Positions 7,941-15,906 of a stretch of 64,000 bases of DNA are shown piece after piece; the first letter of the stretch is position 1; every line of letters begins with the position of its first letter. The DNA lies in NCBI GenBank assembly GCA_947497295.1, contig CANMFU010000013.1:1-64000 (forward strand), given 5' to 3'. Both the position numbers and the translations under genes were made by a program. Origin of the DNA: an uncultured Roseovarius sp. (GTDB lineage Bacteria > Pseudomonadota > Alphaproteobacteria > Rhodobacterales > Rhodobacteraceae). The notes under the pieces are model-generated. The model worked only from the letters and a program-made list of their open reading frames with translations, was not told the origin of the DNA and made no database searches.

Positions 7941-9458
7941 TCAGATGTCGAACTTGACCCCTTGGGCCAGCGGCAACTCGTCCGAGTAGTTGATCGTGTT
8001 GGTCTGGCGCCGCATGTAGCCCTTCCACGCGTCCGAGCCCGATTCGCGCCCGCCGCCGGTTTCCTTTTCACCGCCGAACGCGCCGCCGATCTCGGCGCCC
8101 GAGGGCCCGATATTGACGTTGGCGATGCCGCAATCGCTGCCGGTGTCGGACACGAACCGTTCCGCCTCGCGCACGTTCAGGGTAAAGATGCAGCTCGACA
8201 GGCCCTGCGGCACGTCGTTCTGCATCTCGATCGCCTCGTCCAGCGTGTCGTATTCCATGACATAGAGGATCGGCGCAAACGTTTCGTGCTTCACGATGTC
8301 GGTCTGACCGGGCATCACGGCGATGGCGGGTTTGACATAGATGCCACCTTCGGGCGCGCCGTCTGCATTGCCGCCGCCGATGATGGTGCCGCCTTGCGAT
8401 TTGGCCGCTTCCAGTGCCTTGTCCATGCCCTGACTTGCGGCCTTGTCGATCAGCGGGCCGATCAGCGTATCCGCCTCCAGCGGATTGCCGATGGGCAGGC
8501 CGCCGTAAGCCGTCTCCAGCTTCTTCACCAGATCGTCCTTGATGGATTTATGCACGATCAGGCGGCGCAGCGAAGTGCAGCGCTGGCCTGCGGTGCCGAC
8601 GGCCGAGAAGGTGATCGCGCGCACGGCCATGTCGATATCCGCCGAGGGCGCAACGATCATCGCGTTGTTGCCGCCCAGCTCAAGGATGCAGCGACCAAAC
8701 CGCTCGGCCACTTTGGGGCCGACAGCGCCGCCCATGCGGGTCGATCCGGTGGCCGAGATGACCGGCACGCCCTTGGATGCCGACAGCGCCTCGCCCAGAT
8801 CGGCACGGCCGATAACCACCTGCAAGAGGTGCTCGGGCGCATCGTCGCCGAACCGCGCAATCGCGCGCGCCATTATGTTGGCCGTGGCCAGCGCGGTCAG
8901 CGGCGTCTTTTCCGACGGCTTCCAGATCACCGGATTGCCGCAGACGAACGCGAGGGCCGAGTTCCACGCCCAAGGCGCGACCGGGAAATTGAACGCGGTG
9001 ATCACGCCCGTGGGCCCCATCGGGTGCCACGTTTCCATCATGCGGTGGCCGGGGCGCTCGGAGGCGATGGTCAGGCCATAAAGCTGCCGCGACAGGCCGA
9101 CGGCGAAATCGCAGATGTCGATCATTTCTTGCACTTCGCCAAGGCCTTCGGACACGATCTTGCCCGCCTCCCAGCTGACCAGCGCGCCGAGGTCATCCTT
9201 GGCGCTGCGCAGTTCCTCACCCAGAAGGCGCACCAGCTCGCCCCGGCGGGGGGCGGGAACCTGGCGCCATGCCTTGAACGCGGTGTTCGCGTCCGCGATC
9301 ACTATGTCCATATCGGCGGCTTTGGTTTCCACCAGCTTGCCCATCTGGCTGCCATCGACGGGCGAATGGACGGCCAGCGTGCCGCCGGTCAGGTCGCCCT
9401 CCTTCAGGTCCAGATTGGCAAGGACGGTCTTCAACGACAAATCTTTTGAGGTGCTCAT
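7941..9458 (-). CDS. L-2-aminoadipate-6-semialdehyde dehydrogenase (ALDH7/antiquitin type)
   Basis: NAD-dependent aldehyde dehydrogenase of 505 residues that should oxidise 2-aminoadipate 6-semialdehyde (in equilibrium with piperideine-6-carboxylate) to 2-aminoadipate in lysine catabolism. The catalytic Cys294 lies in GQRCTSLRR and the general base Glu260 in ELGGNNAM. Substrate-pocket and C-terminal motifs GGEKETGGGRESGSD and YMRRQTNTINYS are characteristic of the ALDH7 (antiquitin/AmaB) branch. ATG 9458 lies 9 bp after the lysine 6-dehydrogenase stop, so the two are co-transcribed and act sequentially. Other ALDH7 substrates (betaine aldehyde, lipid aldehydes) are possible, but the neighbour argues for lysine. 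Confidence 0.88.
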   Translation of the reverse strand: MSTSKDLSLKTVLANLDLKEGDLTGGTLAVHSPVDGSQMGKLVETKAADMDIVIADANTAFKAWRQVPAPRRGELVRLLGEELRSAKDDLGALVSWEAGKIVSEGLGEVQEMIDICDFAVGLSRQLYGLTIASERPGHRMMETWHPMGPTGVITAFNFPVAPWAWNSALAFVCGNPVIWKPSEKTPLTALATANIMARAIARFGDDAPEHLLQVVIGRADLGEALSASKGVPVISATGSTRMGGAVGPKVAERFGRCILELGGNNAMIVAPSADIDMAVRAITFSAVGTAGQRCTSLRRLIVHKSIKDDLVKKLETAYGGLPIGNPLEADTLIGPLIDKAASQGMDKALEAAKSQGGTIIGGGNADGAPEGGIYVKPAIAVMPGQTDIVKHETFAPILYVMEYDTLDEAIEMQNDVPQGLSSCIFTLNVREAERFVSDTGSDCGIANVNIGPSGAEIGGAFGGEKETGGGRESGSDAWKGYMRRQTNTINYSDELPLAQGVKFDI

Positions 9459-9467
9459 GGCATGCTC

Positions 9468-10562
9468 CTATTCAGTAACGTTACCCGGTGCGTAAAGCGC
9501 GCCGAACTCGGTGGCAAGGAAGTCGGCCAGTTTCACCTGCTCCTGCCCGACAAAACCGGCGGATGGCAGCTTGCCCATGCGCATCAGATCGACAACCGCC
9601 AGAATACCGGCGGCGGTGGTGATCTGGATCGCGCTCCAATGCCTGCCGTCAATCTGGCGGGCAACGGTCTTGTTGATGAAACTGCGCTCGCGCCGCATGC
9701 CATCCTTCATGCCGGTCGCGGTGCAATAGACCAGCACCACGTCCTGACCGGTGCGCGGCAGGGCCGTCTCGAATATGTCCTTCAGCACATCGCGCCGCCG
9801 CTCCAGCCCCAGATCATGCAGCAGCAGCTTGAGAATTGCGCAATGGCCGGGATAGCGCATGGTGCGATAAGACACCCGGCGCGCCCGGCCCTTCAGCGTT
9901 TCGGCCAGCGTGCCAAGGCCGCCGGAGGTGTTGAAGCATTCGTAATTCACGCCATCGAGGGCCAGCGCCTCCAGATCCTCCAAGGGGGTCAGCTGGCGCA
10001 GTTCGCCATCCACCAGCGCGGTGCAGGGATTGCAGTATTCATTGATCAGCCCATCAGTGGACCATGTCAGATTGTATTTCAGCGCATTCGTCGGATAGAG
10101 CGGCAGCGCCCCAACCCGTAGCGACAGCGTGTCCAGCTCATCAAACTGCGCCGCCAGATCGGCGCCCGCGATGCCCACGAAACCCGGCGCCAGTCCGCAT
10201 TGTGGCATAAAACCCGTCTCTGCCCCCTCGGCCAGATCCTGCACGGCGCGGGTGGCCGCGACATCCTCGGTCAGATCGAAATAATGCGCGCCGGCGGATT
10301 TGGCCGCGCCCGCGATTTGCGGCGTCAGGAAAAACGGCGCGGCGCTGATCACGGCGTCATGGCCTTTCAATGCGCCCGCCAGCGCGGCTTCATCGGTCAC
10401 ATCGACCTGGGCGGTGCGGATCCCATCACTCGCCAGCGCCGCCAGCCCCGCCACGTCGCGATCAATGACCGTCACGCTGTAATGCGCCGAGCCGTGCAGC
10501 AATGCGGCAATCATCCGGCCGATATTGCCCGCGCCGACGATCGCGATGGTCCAGACGTCCAT
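9468..10562 (-). CDS. lysDH: Lysine 6-dehydrogenase (saccharopine dehydrogenase-like)
   Basis: 364-residue NAD(P)-dependent oxidoreductase expected to deaminate L-lysine at the epsilon carbon to 2-aminoadipate 6-semialdehyde plus ammonia. The N-terminal Rossmann motif [10 protein letters not shown] is followed by saccharopine dehydrogenase-family sequence ([24 protein letters not shown]) and a C-terminal substrate domain ([19 protein letters not shown]) seen in lysine 6-dehydrogenases. ATG 10562 opens the two-gene lysine unit with the ALDH7 gene. The 180-bp gap to the divergent E1-fusion gene must contain the promoters of both. The pairing of LysDH with an aminoadipate-semialdehyde dehydrogenase is a known bacterial lysine degradation route. 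Confidence 0.85.
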   Translation of the reverse strand: MDVWTIAIVGAGNIGRMIAALLHGSAHYSVTVIDRDVAGLAALASDGIRTAQVDVTDEAALAGALKGHDAVISAAPFFLTPQIAGAAKSAGAHYFDLTEDVAATRAVQDLAEGAETGFMPQCGLAPGFVGIAGADLAAQFDELDTLSLRVGALPLYPTNALKYNLTWSTDGLINEYCNPCTALVDGELRQLTPLEDLEALALDGVNYECFNTSGGLGTLAETLKGRARRVSYRTMRYPGHCAILKLLLHDLGLERRRDVLKDIFETALPRTGQDVVLVYCTATGMKDGMRRERSFINKTVARQIDGRHWSAIQITTAAGILAVVDLMRMGKLPSAGFVGQEQVKLADFLATEFGALYAPGNVTE

Positions 10563-10741
10563 ATCTGCGCCCTCCTTCTTGGCCCGCCTGCCCGGAATTC
10601 AGGCGTCGCGCTGCCCGGTTACTAGCCGGATCATCGCGCCGCACGAAGCGGCAAGTCAAGCGCAGCGCGCCATTGCCTGCTTGCACCGCCGCCGGGGGGC
10701 GGGCAATGTGCGGCGCAGATCGCAGATAACCGGAGGCTTTG

Positions 10742-12922
10742 ATGGACCGCGCAGAGATCGTGCATGAAAACTTTGTCGCCCGTGTATCCTCTGGCGATCT
10801 GCCACAGGGCGCCGCACCCTCGGACGCGCTGAGCGCGACAGAGGCCGTCACGCTGTACCGTGCGCAGTGCCTCAGCCGCGCGCTGGACCGCACCAGCCGG
10901 GCGATGCAGAAGGCCGGGCAAGGGTTCTACACCATCGGATCGTCGGGACACGAGGGGATGGCGGCGGTCGCGCACGCCCTGCGCCCCGACGATATCGCGT
11001 TCCTGCATTACCGCGACGCCGCGTTCCAGATTGCCCGCGCGGGTCAGGTGCCGGGCCAGTCGATCACCTGGGACATGCTGCTGAGCTTTGCCTGTTCGTC
11101 CGAAGATCCGATTTCAGGCGGTCGTCACAAGGTGCTGGGGTCCAAGGCGCTGATGATCCCGCCGCAGACCTCGACCATCGCCAGCCACCTGCCCAAAGCG
11201 GTCGGCGCGGCCTATGGTCTGGGCCTTGCCCGCCGCCGCCCGCCCGAGCATCGCGCGCTGCCCGAGGGCGGGATCGCGATGGCGTCCTTTGGCGATGCCT
11301 CGGCCAACCACTCCACCGCTCAAGGGGCGATCAACACGGCGGGCTGGACCAGCGTTCAATCGGTGCCGCTGCCGATGCTGTTCGTCTGCGAGGATAACGG
11401 CATCGGCATTTCAACCCAGACGCCCAAGGGCTGGATCGCGGCCAGCATGCAGCACCGCCCCGGCATCCGCTATTTCCACGCCGACGGGCTGGACCTGTAT
11501 AACACCGCTCAGGTCGCCGCCGAGGCCTCGCATTACGTCCGCACCCAGCGCAAGCCGGCGTTCCTGCACCTGACCATGGTGCGCCTCTATGGTCATGCCG
11601 GCGCCGACCTGCCCACGACCTACCTGCCCAAGGCCCATGTCGAGGCGGAGGAGGCGAACGATCCGCTGCTACACACCGTCCGCCTGCTGGACGCTGCAGG
11701 CGCGCTGGAGCGCAAGGACGCACTGGCGATCTACGAGGAAACCAACGCCCGCGTCGCCCGCGTCGCAGAAGAGGCCGTGACGCGCCCGCGCCTGAATACC
11801 GCCGCCGATGTCATGGCCAGCATCATTCCGCCCAAGCGCGACTGCGCCCCGACGAACGGCCCCAGCGCCGAGGAACGCGAGGCCGCTTTCGGCAGCGACT
11901 TCAAGCAGCTGGATCAGCCGCAGCCAATGAGCCGCCTGATCAACTGGGCGCTGACGGACCTCATGCTGGAGCATGGCGAAATCGTGGTGATGGGCGAGGA
12001 TGTGGGCCGCAAGGGCGGCGTTTACGGCGTCACCCAGCGCCTGCACCAGCGCTTTGGCACCGACCGCGTGATCGACACCCTGCTGGACGAGCAGAGCATC
12101 CTTGGCCTTGCTATCGGTATGGCGCATAACGGGTTTATCCCGATGCCCGAAATCCAGTTTCTGGCCTATCTGCACAATGCCGAGGACCAGCTGCGCGGCG
12201 AGGCGGCGACGCTGCCGTTCTTCTCCCAGGGCCAGTATACCAACCCGATGGTGCTGCGCATCGCCGGGCTGGGATACCAGAAGGGGTTTGGCGGGCATTT
12301 CCACAATGACAACAGCCTTGCCGTGTTGCGCGACATTCCCGGCATCATCGTCGCGTGCCCCTCTAATGGCCCCGATGCCGCAATGATGCTGCGCGAATCC
12401 GTGCGGCTGGCGCGCGAAGAACAGCGCGTGGTTGTGGTTGTCGAACCGATCGCGCTTTATCCCATGCGCGATCTGCACGAGGCGGGCGACAACGGCTGGA
12501 TGGGCACCTATCCCACCCCGGACGAGCGGATCCCGCTGGAAAGCGTCGGTGTGCATGGGCAGGGCAAGGATCTGGCCATCGTCAGCTATGGCAACGGCTA
12601 TTACCTGTCGCGCCAAGCGCAGGAACTGCTGCGCGCCGAGGGAATCGACGCGCGTGTAATCGACATGCGCTGGATCGCGCCGGTGCCGGAACAGGCCCTG
12701 CTGGACGCGACGCGCGGGTGCAAATCGGTGCTGATCGTGGATGAATGCCGCCGGACCGGCGGGCAGGCCGAGGGGCTGATGGCGCTGTTTGTCGAGCGGG
12801 CAGAACTGCCCGTCAGCCGAATTGCCGCCGAGGACAGCTTCATCGCCACCGGCCCGGCCTATGCGGCCACAATGCCATCGCGCGATTCCATCGTCGCCGC
12901 TGCCAGGGAGGCCTGCGAATGA
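10742..12922 (+). CDS. Thiamine-diphosphate 2-oxoacid dehydrogenase E1, fused alpha-beta
   Basis: 726-residue fusion of an E1alpha-like half (about 1-370) and an E1beta-like transketolase half (about 385-726), as in branched-chain 2-oxoacid or acetoin-type dehydrogenases. In the alpha half the ThDP motif appears as GDAS (184-187) followed by EDNG (217-220), a variant of the usual GDG...NN. The beta half shows VMGEDVGRKGGVYGVT and YGNGYYLSRQAQELL. ATG 10742 has GGAGG at 10732-10736. No E2 or E3 gene is adjacent, so a partner must be encoded elsewhere or the enzyme acts differently. The next gene overlaps by ATGA. Its substrate is unknown; proximity to lysine degradation makes 2-oxoadipate one guess. 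Confidence 0.8.
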   Translation: MDRAEIVHENFVARVSSGDLPQGAAPSDALSATEAVTLYRAQCLSRALDRTSRAMQKAGQGFYTIGSSGHEGMAAVAHALRPDDIAFLHYRDAAFQIARAGQVPGQSITWDMLLSFACSSEDPISGGRHKVLGSKALMIPPQTSTIASHLPKAVGAAYGLGLARRRPPEHRALPEGGIAMASFGDASANHSTAQGAINTAGWTSVQSVPLPMLFVCEDNGIGISTQTPKGWIAASMQHRPGIRYFHADGLDLYNTAQVAAEASHYVRTQRKPAFLHLTMVRLYGHAGADLPTTYLPKAHVEAEEANDPLLHTVRLLDAAGALERKDALAIYEETNARVARVAEEAVTRPRLNTAADVMASIIPPKRDCAPTNGPSAEEREAAFGSDFKQLDQPQPMSRLINWALTDLMLEHGEIVVMGEDVGRKGGVYGVTQRLHQRFGTDRVIDTLLDEQSILGLAIGMAHNGFIPMPEIQFLAYLHNAEDQLRGEAATLPFFSQGQYTNPMVLRIAGLGYQKGFGGHFHNDNSLAVLRDIPGIIVACPSNGPDAAMMLRESVRLAREEQRVVVVVEPIALYPMRDLHEAGDNGWMGTYPTPDERIPLESVGVHGQGKDLAIVSYGNGYYLSRQAQELLRAEGIDARVIDMRWIAPVPEQALLDATRGCKSVLIVDECRRTGGQAEGLMALFVERAELPVSRIAAEDSFIATGPAYAATMPSRDSIVAAAREACE

Positions 12923-13947
12923 CCTGCCGCGCCGTTCTGATCTGCCCCGGTCGGGGCACTTATAACAAGCCCGAGCTAGGCTATCTTGGCCGCCACCACG
13001 TCGGCGATCCGCTGCTGGATACCTTCGACGAGCTGCGCCGCGCAGAGGGCCAGACCCCGGTGACAGAGCTGGACGGGGCCGAGCGGTTTTCAAACGCCAC
13101 GCACACGGTGGGCGATGCCGCCTCGCCGCTGATCTACGCGGCCTCCTATCTTGACCGACGGGCCTTGGCAGAGGATATCGAACTGGTCGCCGTTACCGGC
13201 AATTCGATGGGCTGGTATATCGCGCTGGCCGCCGCAGGTGCGCTGGATGCCACGGGCGGTTTCAACGTGGTCAACACCATGGGCCGCCTGATGCAGGAGG
13301 CGTCCATCGGCGGGCAGCTGGTCTATCCCTGCACCGGCCCCGACTGGCGCATTGATCCGGCGCGCCGGGCCGGGCTGCTGGAAACGGTCCGGCAGATCGA
13401 CGCCGGGGATGCAGTGCTGCGCCTGTCCATCGACCTTGGCGGCATGCTGGTTTTGGCGGGCGACGAGGCGGGGCTGAAGGAATTCGAGGCCTCCGTGCCG
13501 CGCCTTGATGAGCGGTTCCCGATGCGCCTGCCGCATCACGCCGCGTTCCACACCGACCTGCAAGAGCCTGTGGCCGAGCAGGGCCGCGCGGCGCTGCCAA
13601 ACTCCCTTTTCAGCCAGCCAAAGCTACCGCTGATCGACGGGCGCGGCGCCATCTGGTGGCCCGGCGCGACCGATCCGGGCGCCTTGCGCGATTACACGCT
13701 GGGCCATCAAGTGACGCAAACCTATGATTTCACACGCGCGATCCAGATCGCCGCGCGTGAATTCGCGCCCGACATGTTCATCGTCACCGGGCCCGGAAAC
13801 ACGCTGGGCGGTGCGGTCGCGCAGTCGCTGGTCGCGGCGCGCTGGCACGGCATGGACAGCAAGGCGGCCTTCACCGCGCGCCAGTCCGAGGCGCCGCTGC
13901 TGGTGTCGATGGGGCTGGAAGATCAGCGCGCCATCGTTACCGACTAA
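12919..13947 (+). CDS. Acyltransferase-domain protein (FabD-like)
   Basis: 342-residue stand-alone acyl/malonyl-transferase-like protein. The nucleophile elbow is GNSMG (Ser96) rather than the usual GHSLG, and the catalytic His is probably in LPHHAAFHTDLQ, corresponding to the FabD GPFHS region. TGPGNTLGGAVAQSL near the C-terminus matches the family's terminal motif. The start ATG overlaps the stop of the E1-fusion gene (ATGA), so the two are translationally coupled. No acyl carrier protein or ketosynthase is nearby, so this is probably not the housekeeping FabD. A role in moving the acyl group produced by E1 is only an inference from coupling. Confidence 0.75.
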   Translation: MTCRAVLICPGRGTYNKPELGYLGRHHVGDPLLDTFDELRRAEGQTPVTELDGAERFSNATHTVGDAASPLIYAASYLDRRALAEDIELVAVTGNSMGWYIALAAAGALDATGGFNVVNTMGRLMQEASIGGQLVYPCTGPDWRIDPARRAGLLETVRQIDAGDAVLRLSIDLGGMLVLAGDEAGLKEFEASVPRLDERFPMRLPHHAAFHTDLQEPVAEQGRAALPNSLFSQPKLPLIDGRGAIWWPGATDPGALRDYTLGHQVTQTYDFTRAIQIAAREFAPDMFIVTGPGNTLGGAVAQSLVAARWHGMDSKAAFTARQSEAPLLVSMGLEDQRAIVTD

Positions 13948-13954
13948 GCCTGCG

Positions 13955-14998
13955 TCAATCGCGCGGCATGTTGAAGGTGAACACCGTCCCGTCCGGTTCC
14001 GAGCGCATGGTCAGATCGCCGCCATGCGCGCGCGCAATCTCGCGCGCAATGAACAGGCCCAGTCCCAGCCCCTGCTGCGATTGCCGCACATTTCCTCGTG
14101 CAAACGGCTCGAACAGCATCTTGCGCACTTCGGGCGGGATCGGCTCGCCCAGATTGGTCACCCACAGGTAAAAAGAGCCGTCGCGATCCTGCGCGCTGAC
14201 AGTGACGGGCGCGCCTTTTTCGCCATGCACGACGGCGTTGGCCAAAAGGTTCGAGATAAGCTGTGAAATCCGGCCCGAATCGCAGCGAATCGGATCGCAG
14301 AAATCATACTCGGTAATGATCGTGGTCTGGGGGTGGGCCAGCTCGATCTCTTTCACCGCATGCTCCAGGATCGGCTTCACATCGTGATCGGCATGTTCAT
14401 TCAGATTCAGCCCGCCCCCCAGCCGCGCACGTGCGAAATCCATCACATCGTCGATCAGCCGGGCGATGCGTGCAGTTGATCCCTGAATTGAATCGACCAT
14501 TTCACCGATCTGCGCGTCGCCGCTGCTGCGCCCGATGACACGTGCCGCAGCGTTGATCGCCGCCAGCGGGTTGCGCACGTCATGGCCCAGAACAGCGATA
14601 AATTGCTCGCGCAGATTCGCCTCCTCCTCGCGGGTTTTCAGCGCGGCCTCATTCTGCTTTTCAGCGGTGATGCAGCGACCACTGCAGAAGAAGCTGTCGC
14701 CCTCCGGCACTGTGTTCCAGGATAGCCATTCAAAACTGCCATCCTTGCAGCGATACCTGTTCACGAAATTCAGGACCGGCAAACCCTTTTTGTTCCGGTT
14801 GAATGCATTGCGCGTTTTCGGAAGGTCGTCGGAGTGGATAAAATCAAGAAACGGACGGCCTTCGATTTCTTCGGCCGCATAGCCCAGAACCTTGAACCAT
14901 GCCGGATTCGTGTCGGTGAAGTGCCCCTCGCGGTTCAAGAACCCCAGCAGATCGGGAGTCACCAGCCACGTCCGGCTACCACGGTCATTCTGTGTCAC
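13955..14998 (-). CDS. PAS-domain sensor histidine kinase (orphan)
   Basis: 347 residues. A PAS domain (about 12-115) is joined by a short coiled coil to a HisKA domain with phospho-acceptor His139 in VLGHDVRNPL. A HATPase_c domain follows, with N-box NLLANAVVHG and G-box GLGLGLFIAREIARAHGG. No transmembrane segment is seen, so it is cytosolic. The start is GTG 14998, preceded by AGAGG. There is no receiver or output gene beside it; its response regulator must be elsewhere. It converges on the acyltransferase gene, with 7 bp between stops. Confidence 0.88.
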   Translation of the reverse strand: MTQNDRGSRTWLVTPDLLGFLNREGHFTDTNPAWFKVLGYAAEEIEGRPFLDFIHSDDLPKTRNAFNRNKKGLPVLNFVNRYRCKDGSFEWLSWNTVPEGDSFFCSGRCITAEKQNEAALKTREEEANLREQFIAVLGHDVRNPLAAINAAARVIGRSSGDAQIGEMVDSIQGSTARIARLIDDVMDFARARLGGGLNLNEHADHDVKPILEHAVKEIELAHPQTTIITEYDFCDPIRCDSGRISQLISNLLANAVVHGEKGAPVTVSAQDRDGSFYLWVTNLGEPIPPEVRKMLFEPFARGNVRQSQQGLGLGLFIAREIARAHGGDLTMRSEPDGTVFTFNMPRD

Positions 14999-15077
14999 TA
15001 GGCCTCTATACCCCGGAAAATTCAGTCCATTCCGGTCGTTTTATCACCGGGGTACTACCTTGTCATCCTTAATACGG

Positions 15078-15117
15078 CCGGGCCGGACAGGCGCCTGCGC
15101 AGTCCTGTCCGGCCCGG
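15078..15117 (-). terminator. Strong hairpin after the caiD-like gene
   Basis: CCGGGCCGGACAGG (15078-15091) pairs without mismatch with CCTGTCCGGCCCGG (15104-15117) around a 12-base loop. It lies just past the 3' end of the enoyl-CoA hydratase gene, the last gene of the carnitine unit. The downstream minus strand is not a clean T-run (CCGTATTAAGG), so it may act as a processing or stability element as well as a terminator. Confidence 0.6.
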
Positions 15118-15120
15118 TCA

Positions 15121-15906
15121 TCAGCGGCCTTTCCAGACCGGATCGCGCTTTTCGGCAAAGGCGCGCGCGCCCTCCAACTGGTCCTCAGAGGAATAGAGCC
15201 GCTCGACCGTTTCATACTGGCTGCGCGTAATCTTGTTCATCACGGTCTGAAAATCCAGGCCCTCAGCGTCGCGCACGATCTCTTTAAGCGCGGCATAGAC
15301 CAAGGGCGGGCCGCCTGCCAGTTCATCGGCCAGCGCGCGCGCCTGAACCATCAGATCGGCGGCAGGCACGATCCGGTTTATCAGACCCCAGCGCGCCGAC
15401 TCCTCGGCGTCGATCCAACGGCCGGTCAGCAGCATTTCCATTGCGATATGGTAGGGGATACGTTTGGGTAGCTTGATGCTGGCCGCATCCGCAACGGTGC
15501 CAGAGCGGATTTCCGGCAGCGCAAAGCTGGCGTGATCAGCGGCAAGGATCAGATCCGCACTCAGCGCCAGCTCAAGCCCGCCACCACAGCAGATGCCGTT
15601 GACAGCAGCGATCACCGGCTTGTTCAGGCCGCGCAACTCTTGCAGACCGCCAAAGCCACCTACGCCGTAATCGCCGTCGACCGCATCGCCATCCGCCGCC
15701 GCCTTCAGATCCCAGCCCGGGCAGAAGAATTTGTCGCCCGCGCCGGTGATCAGGGCGACGCGCAGGTTGTCGTCATCCCGAAAGTCGCGGAACACCTCGC
15801 CCATGATCCGGCTGGTTTTCAGATCAATCGCGTTTGCCTTGGGCCGGTCGAGCGTAACCTCCAGCACGTGGCCGCGCGTTTCGGTCTTGATCGGGCTATC
15901 TGTCAT
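15121..15906 (-). CDS. caiD: Enoyl-CoA hydratase, probable crotonobetainyl-CoA hydratase (CaiD-like)
   Basis: 261-residue crotonase-fold enzyme. Oxyanion-hole and CoA-binding elements are visible in GAGDKFFCPGWDLKAA and NGICCGGGLELALSADL, and FALPEIRSG carries a conserved acidic residue. Its overall pattern is closest to CaiD, which hydrates crotonobetainyl-CoA to L-carnitinyl-CoA. The start ATG overlaps the acyl-CoA synthetase stop by 4 bp (ATGA). With the ligase and acyl-CoA dehydrogenase next door, it would complete conversion of gamma-butyrobetaine to carnitine at the CoA level. The exact substrate is inferred from context. Confidence 0.8.
   Translation of the reverse strand: MTDSPIKTETRGHVLEVTLDRPKANAIDLKTSRIMGEVFRDFRDDDNLRVALITGAGDKFFCPGWDLKAAADGDAVDGDYGVGGFGGLQELRGLNKPVIAAVNGICCGGGLELALSADLILAADHASFALPEIRSGTVADAASIKLPKRIPYHIAMEMLLTGRWIDAEESARWGLINRIVPAADLMVQARALADELAGGPPLVYAALKEIVRDAEGLDFQTVMNKITRSQYETVERLYSSEDQLEGARAFAEKRDPVWKGR

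Noticed and set aside
7809..9449. Plus-strand open frame of 546 codons opposite the ALDH7 gene
   Set aside because: It is rich in His, Arg, Asp and Gly, the pattern produced by reading the complement of a GC-rich gene; the minus strand carries a perfect aldehyde dehydrogenase.
11669..13093. Minus-strand open frame of 474 codons opposite the E1 fusion
   Set aside because: Antisense shadow of the clear thiamine-dependent dehydrogenase.
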